NCBI GenBank assembly: GCA_030696545.1
Contig: JAUYSA010000259.1
Location: forward strand, 1 to 7,733
DNA from: Hyphomonadaceae bacterium
GTDB taxonomy: Bacteria; Pseudomonadota; Alphaproteobacteria; Caulobacterales; Hyphomonadaceae
Length of the DNA stretch: 7,733 nucleotides
Reading direction: 5' to 3'
In this document: piece after piece, positions 6,332-7,733 of the stretch
Position numbering within the stretch: position 1 is the stretch's first letter
Layout of the letters: every line of letters starts with the position of its first letter
Translations under genes and position numbers: made by a program
The notes under the pieces: generated by a model
Seen by the model: the letters and a program-made list of their open reading frames with translations, nothing else
Told to the model about the DNA's origin: nothing
Database searches by the model: none

Positions 6332-6355
6332 TGACGTGGCGGCGCCACCGCGTCA
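6332..6355. promoter_or_regulatory. Imperfect 24-bp palindrome, candidate operator
   Basis: TGACGTGGCGGC faces GCCACCGCGTCA with GGCGCC at the centre; 20 of 24 positions obey two-fold symmetry, and the outer TGACG/CGTCA arms are exact. It sits 31 nt before the esterase ATG, where a repressor could block transcription. As RNA it would be a hairpin with one G-U pair and one mismatch. No regulator gene is nearby, so the role is inferred. Confidence 0.4.
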
Positions 6356-6374
6356 CCCTGCAAAAAAATATCCC

Positions 6375-6380
6375 GGGGAG
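6375..6380 (+). promoter_or_regulatory. Shine-Dalgarno of the carboxylesterase gene
   Basis: GGGGAG lies 6 nt before the ATG at 6387 and fixes that start, which also gives a sensible signal peptide. Confidence 0.7.
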
Positions 6381-6386
6381 AAACAC

Positions 6387-7733
6387 ATGCCGACCATCAA
6401 TCGCCGCACGCTCATGCTCACAGGTCTTGCTGGCGGCCTTGCCGCGTGCGCAACGCCGCTCGCCGAAATCGGGCCCGGCGGCCAGCCCATCGTCACCACG
6501 TCAGCGGGAAAAGTGCAGGGCCTCTCAGAGGGCGGCGTGAAGGTCTTCAAAGGAATTCCCTACGGCGCATCGACCGCAGGCCCCGGCCGTTTCCGCCCGC
6601 CGCTCCCCGCCATCCCATGGACCGGCGTGAAGGAAACCATCGCCTACGGCCCGCCCACGCCACAGGGCCGCCCCTCCACCGCGCCGCCTCTGCCGCCGCG
6701 CCCCGCCGGCAGCCCGCCGCCGCTGATCAACAACAACCCCACCGGCCCGCAATCGGAAGACTGCCTCGTCCTCAACGTCTGGACGCCGGGCACGGACAAC
6801 GCCAAGCGCCCCGTCCTCGTCTGGCTCCATGGCGGCGGCTTCTCGTCGGGCTCGGGCTCCTCCTCCTGGTATGACGGCGTGCGCATCGCGCAGAAGCAGG
6901 ATGTGGTGATCGTCACGATCAACCACCGCCTCAATGCCTTCGGCTATCTCTACCTGGGCGATCTTGGCGGCGGCGAGTGGAAGGATTCCTCCAGCGTCGG
7001 GATGCTCGACTGCGTGCTCGCGCTGAAATGGGTGAAAGAGAATATCGCAGCCTTCGGCGGCGATCCCTCGCGCGTCCTGATCTACGGCGAAAGCGGCGGC
7101 GGCCGCAAAACCTCTTCGATGATGGCCATGCCGCCTGCGCAGGGCCTCTTCCATCGCTGCGTCGTCCAGTCCGGCTCGCAGCTCCGCCTCGACACGCCCG
7201 AAACCGCGATGAAGCGCACCGAGCTGTTCCTGAAAGCCGTCAATGTCGGCAAGAACGAAATCCACAAGCTGCAATCGCTCAGCATCGACCAGATGCTCAC
7301 CCACATCCCCGGCGCAGTGCGCGACACCGGCCAATTCCGCCCCGTAATCGGCACGCCATCCTTCCCCGCCCACCCGTTCGATCCGGCCGCGCCCGCCATG
7401 TCTGCGAAAGTCCCGATGATCGTCGGCTCCAACCGCACCGAAGCCTCCGTCTTCATGGGCGGCGATCCCGCCATCGTGAATCTCGCCGAGGATGATCTGG
7501 TGAAGCGCGTCAGCGCGCTCGTGCCATCGGGCGAGGCATCCGAAACCATCGCCATGTATCGCCGCCTGTATCCGAACGCGAAACGCGACGAGATCCTCTA
7601 CATGACCTCGACCGACCGCGGCTATTTCCTCGACTCCACCATCCTCGCCGGCCGCAAGGCGGATCAGAACGCCGCGCCCGTCTTCGTCTATCAATTCTAT
7701 CGCGAAACTCCGCTCGAAGGCGGCCGCTATCAC
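6387..7733 (+). CDS. Type-B carboxylesterase, probable Tat-exported lipoprotein, C-terminus outside window
   Basis: 449 residues are present; the family is usually 500-550 residues, so the end is missing. The N-terminus MPTINRRTLMLTGLAGGLAAC has a twin-arginine pair (Arg6-Arg7), a hydrophobic stretch and a lipobox LAAC with Cys21, suggesting export by Tat and lipid anchoring. The alpha/beta-hydrolase core shows the type-B signature EDCLVLNVW (124-132), the oxyanion-hole motif HGGGF (148-152), the nucleophile elbow GESGGG with Ser236, and the acid Glu352 in VGSNRTEA. The catalytic His normally follows 80-110 residues later and would fall just past the edge. The family hydrolyses carboxylic esters, and the substrate here cannot be told. 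The elbow reads GESGGGRK and not the commoner GESAGG, a variation that I believe occurs in a bacterial subfamily. Confidence 0.92.
   Translation, partial: MPTINRRTLMLTGLAGGLAACATPLAEIGPGGQPIVTTSAGKVQGLSEGGVKVFKGIPYGASTAGPGRFRPPLPAIPWTGVKETIAYGPPTPQGRPSTAPPLPPRPAGSPPPLINNNPTGPQSEDCLVLNVWTPGTDNAKRPVLVWLHGGGFSSGSGSSSWYDGVRIAQKQDVVIVTINHRLNAFGYLYLGDLGGGEWKDSSSVGMLDCVLALKWVKENIAAFGGDPSRVLIYGESGGGRKTSSMMAMPPAQGLFHRCVVQSGSQLRLDTPETAMKRTELFLKAVNVGKNEIHKLQSLSIDQMLTHIPGAVRDTGQFRPVIGTPSFPAHPFDPAAPAMSAKVPMIVGSNRTEASVFMGGDPAIVNLAEDDLVKRVSALVPSGEASETIAMYRRLYPNAKRDEILYMTSTDRGYFLDSTILAGRKADQNAAPVFVYQFYRETPLEGGRYH

Larger units (their letters stand above)
6159..6386. promoter_or_regulatory. Divergent intergenic region before the membrane-protein and esterase genes
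   Basis: These 228 nt separate genes read in opposite directions and must hold both promoters. The left part is GC-rich and featureless. AT-rich patches at 6313-6325 (CGTAGATAAAACC) and 6362-6371 (A-run then TAT) are the only places that look like promoter elements, and I could not assign a convincing -35/-10 pair to either strand. Confidence 0.35.

Noticed and set aside
6159..6386. 76-residue N-terminal extension of the two-helix membrane protein from the ATG at 6386
   Set aside because: It is Arg-rich, would fill the whole intergenic region up to the divergent esterase ATG, and puts a long soluble leader before an obvious membrane helix. The ATG at 6158 has a purine-rich leader.
6525..7733. 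Long open frame on the minus strand under the esterase (about 400 codons)
   Set aside because: The plus strand carries all esterase motifs in order; the antisense frame is open because of GC-biased codon use and its product is Arg/Gly/Ala/Asp-rich nonsense.

Overview
The window is GC-rich, densely coded chromosomal DNA. GC-rich wobble positions and the gene families point to an Alphaproteobacterium. The split TadE/TadG cluster and the short CinA-like protein would fit a Hyphomonas/Caulobacter-type lineage, but that placement is inference. There are seven genes: four complete and well recognised, one complete and of unknown function, and two cut by the window edges. I saw no tRNA, rRNA, insertion sequence, CRISPR array or prophage core.

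Bases 1-1368 (minus strand): a two-gene unit. A short CinA/MoaB-type molybdopterin-binding-fold protein (261 aa) is followed after 3 nt by an enoyl-CoA hydratase/isomerase-family (crotonase) gene that runs off the left edge. A strong Shine-Dalgarno for the second gene lies inside the end of the first.

Bases 1369-1520: intergenic region between diverging transcripts. Bases 1521-5248 (plus strand): a compact three-gene surface-pilus accessory operon. It encodes two small TadE-family pseudopilin-like proteins (170 and 192 aa, stop and start 2 nt apart) and an 834-aa TadG-like protein, and it ends in a near-ideal intrinsic terminator. The first two carry prepilin-peptidase-like sites with Glu at +5; the third has Gln there. 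The TadG-like protein has a von Willebrand A (vWA) domain interrupted by about 415 residues. That insert holds three short Trp-Arg repeats followed by about four modules of roughly 80 residues, which resemble the so-called FCCH repeat of phage and surface proteins and are punctuated by C-x4-C pairs. This insert is the most unusual item in the window. The motor, secretin, prepilin peptidase and Flp pilin genes of a full tad locus are absent here, so this cluster presumably works with a locus elsewhere.

Bases 5247-6158 (minus strand): a 303-aa protein with two membrane helices, a long Pro/Ala/Val-rich linker and a small helical C-terminal domain. It converges on the tad operon, and its stop codon lies in the T-tract of the operon's terminator.

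Bases 6159-6386: divergent intergenic region with an imperfect 24-bp palindrome. Bases 6387-7733 (plus strand): a type-B carboxylesterase with an N-terminus that looks like a Tat-dependent lipoprotein signal. It is cut by the right edge after the catalytic Ser and Glu but before the expected catalytic His.
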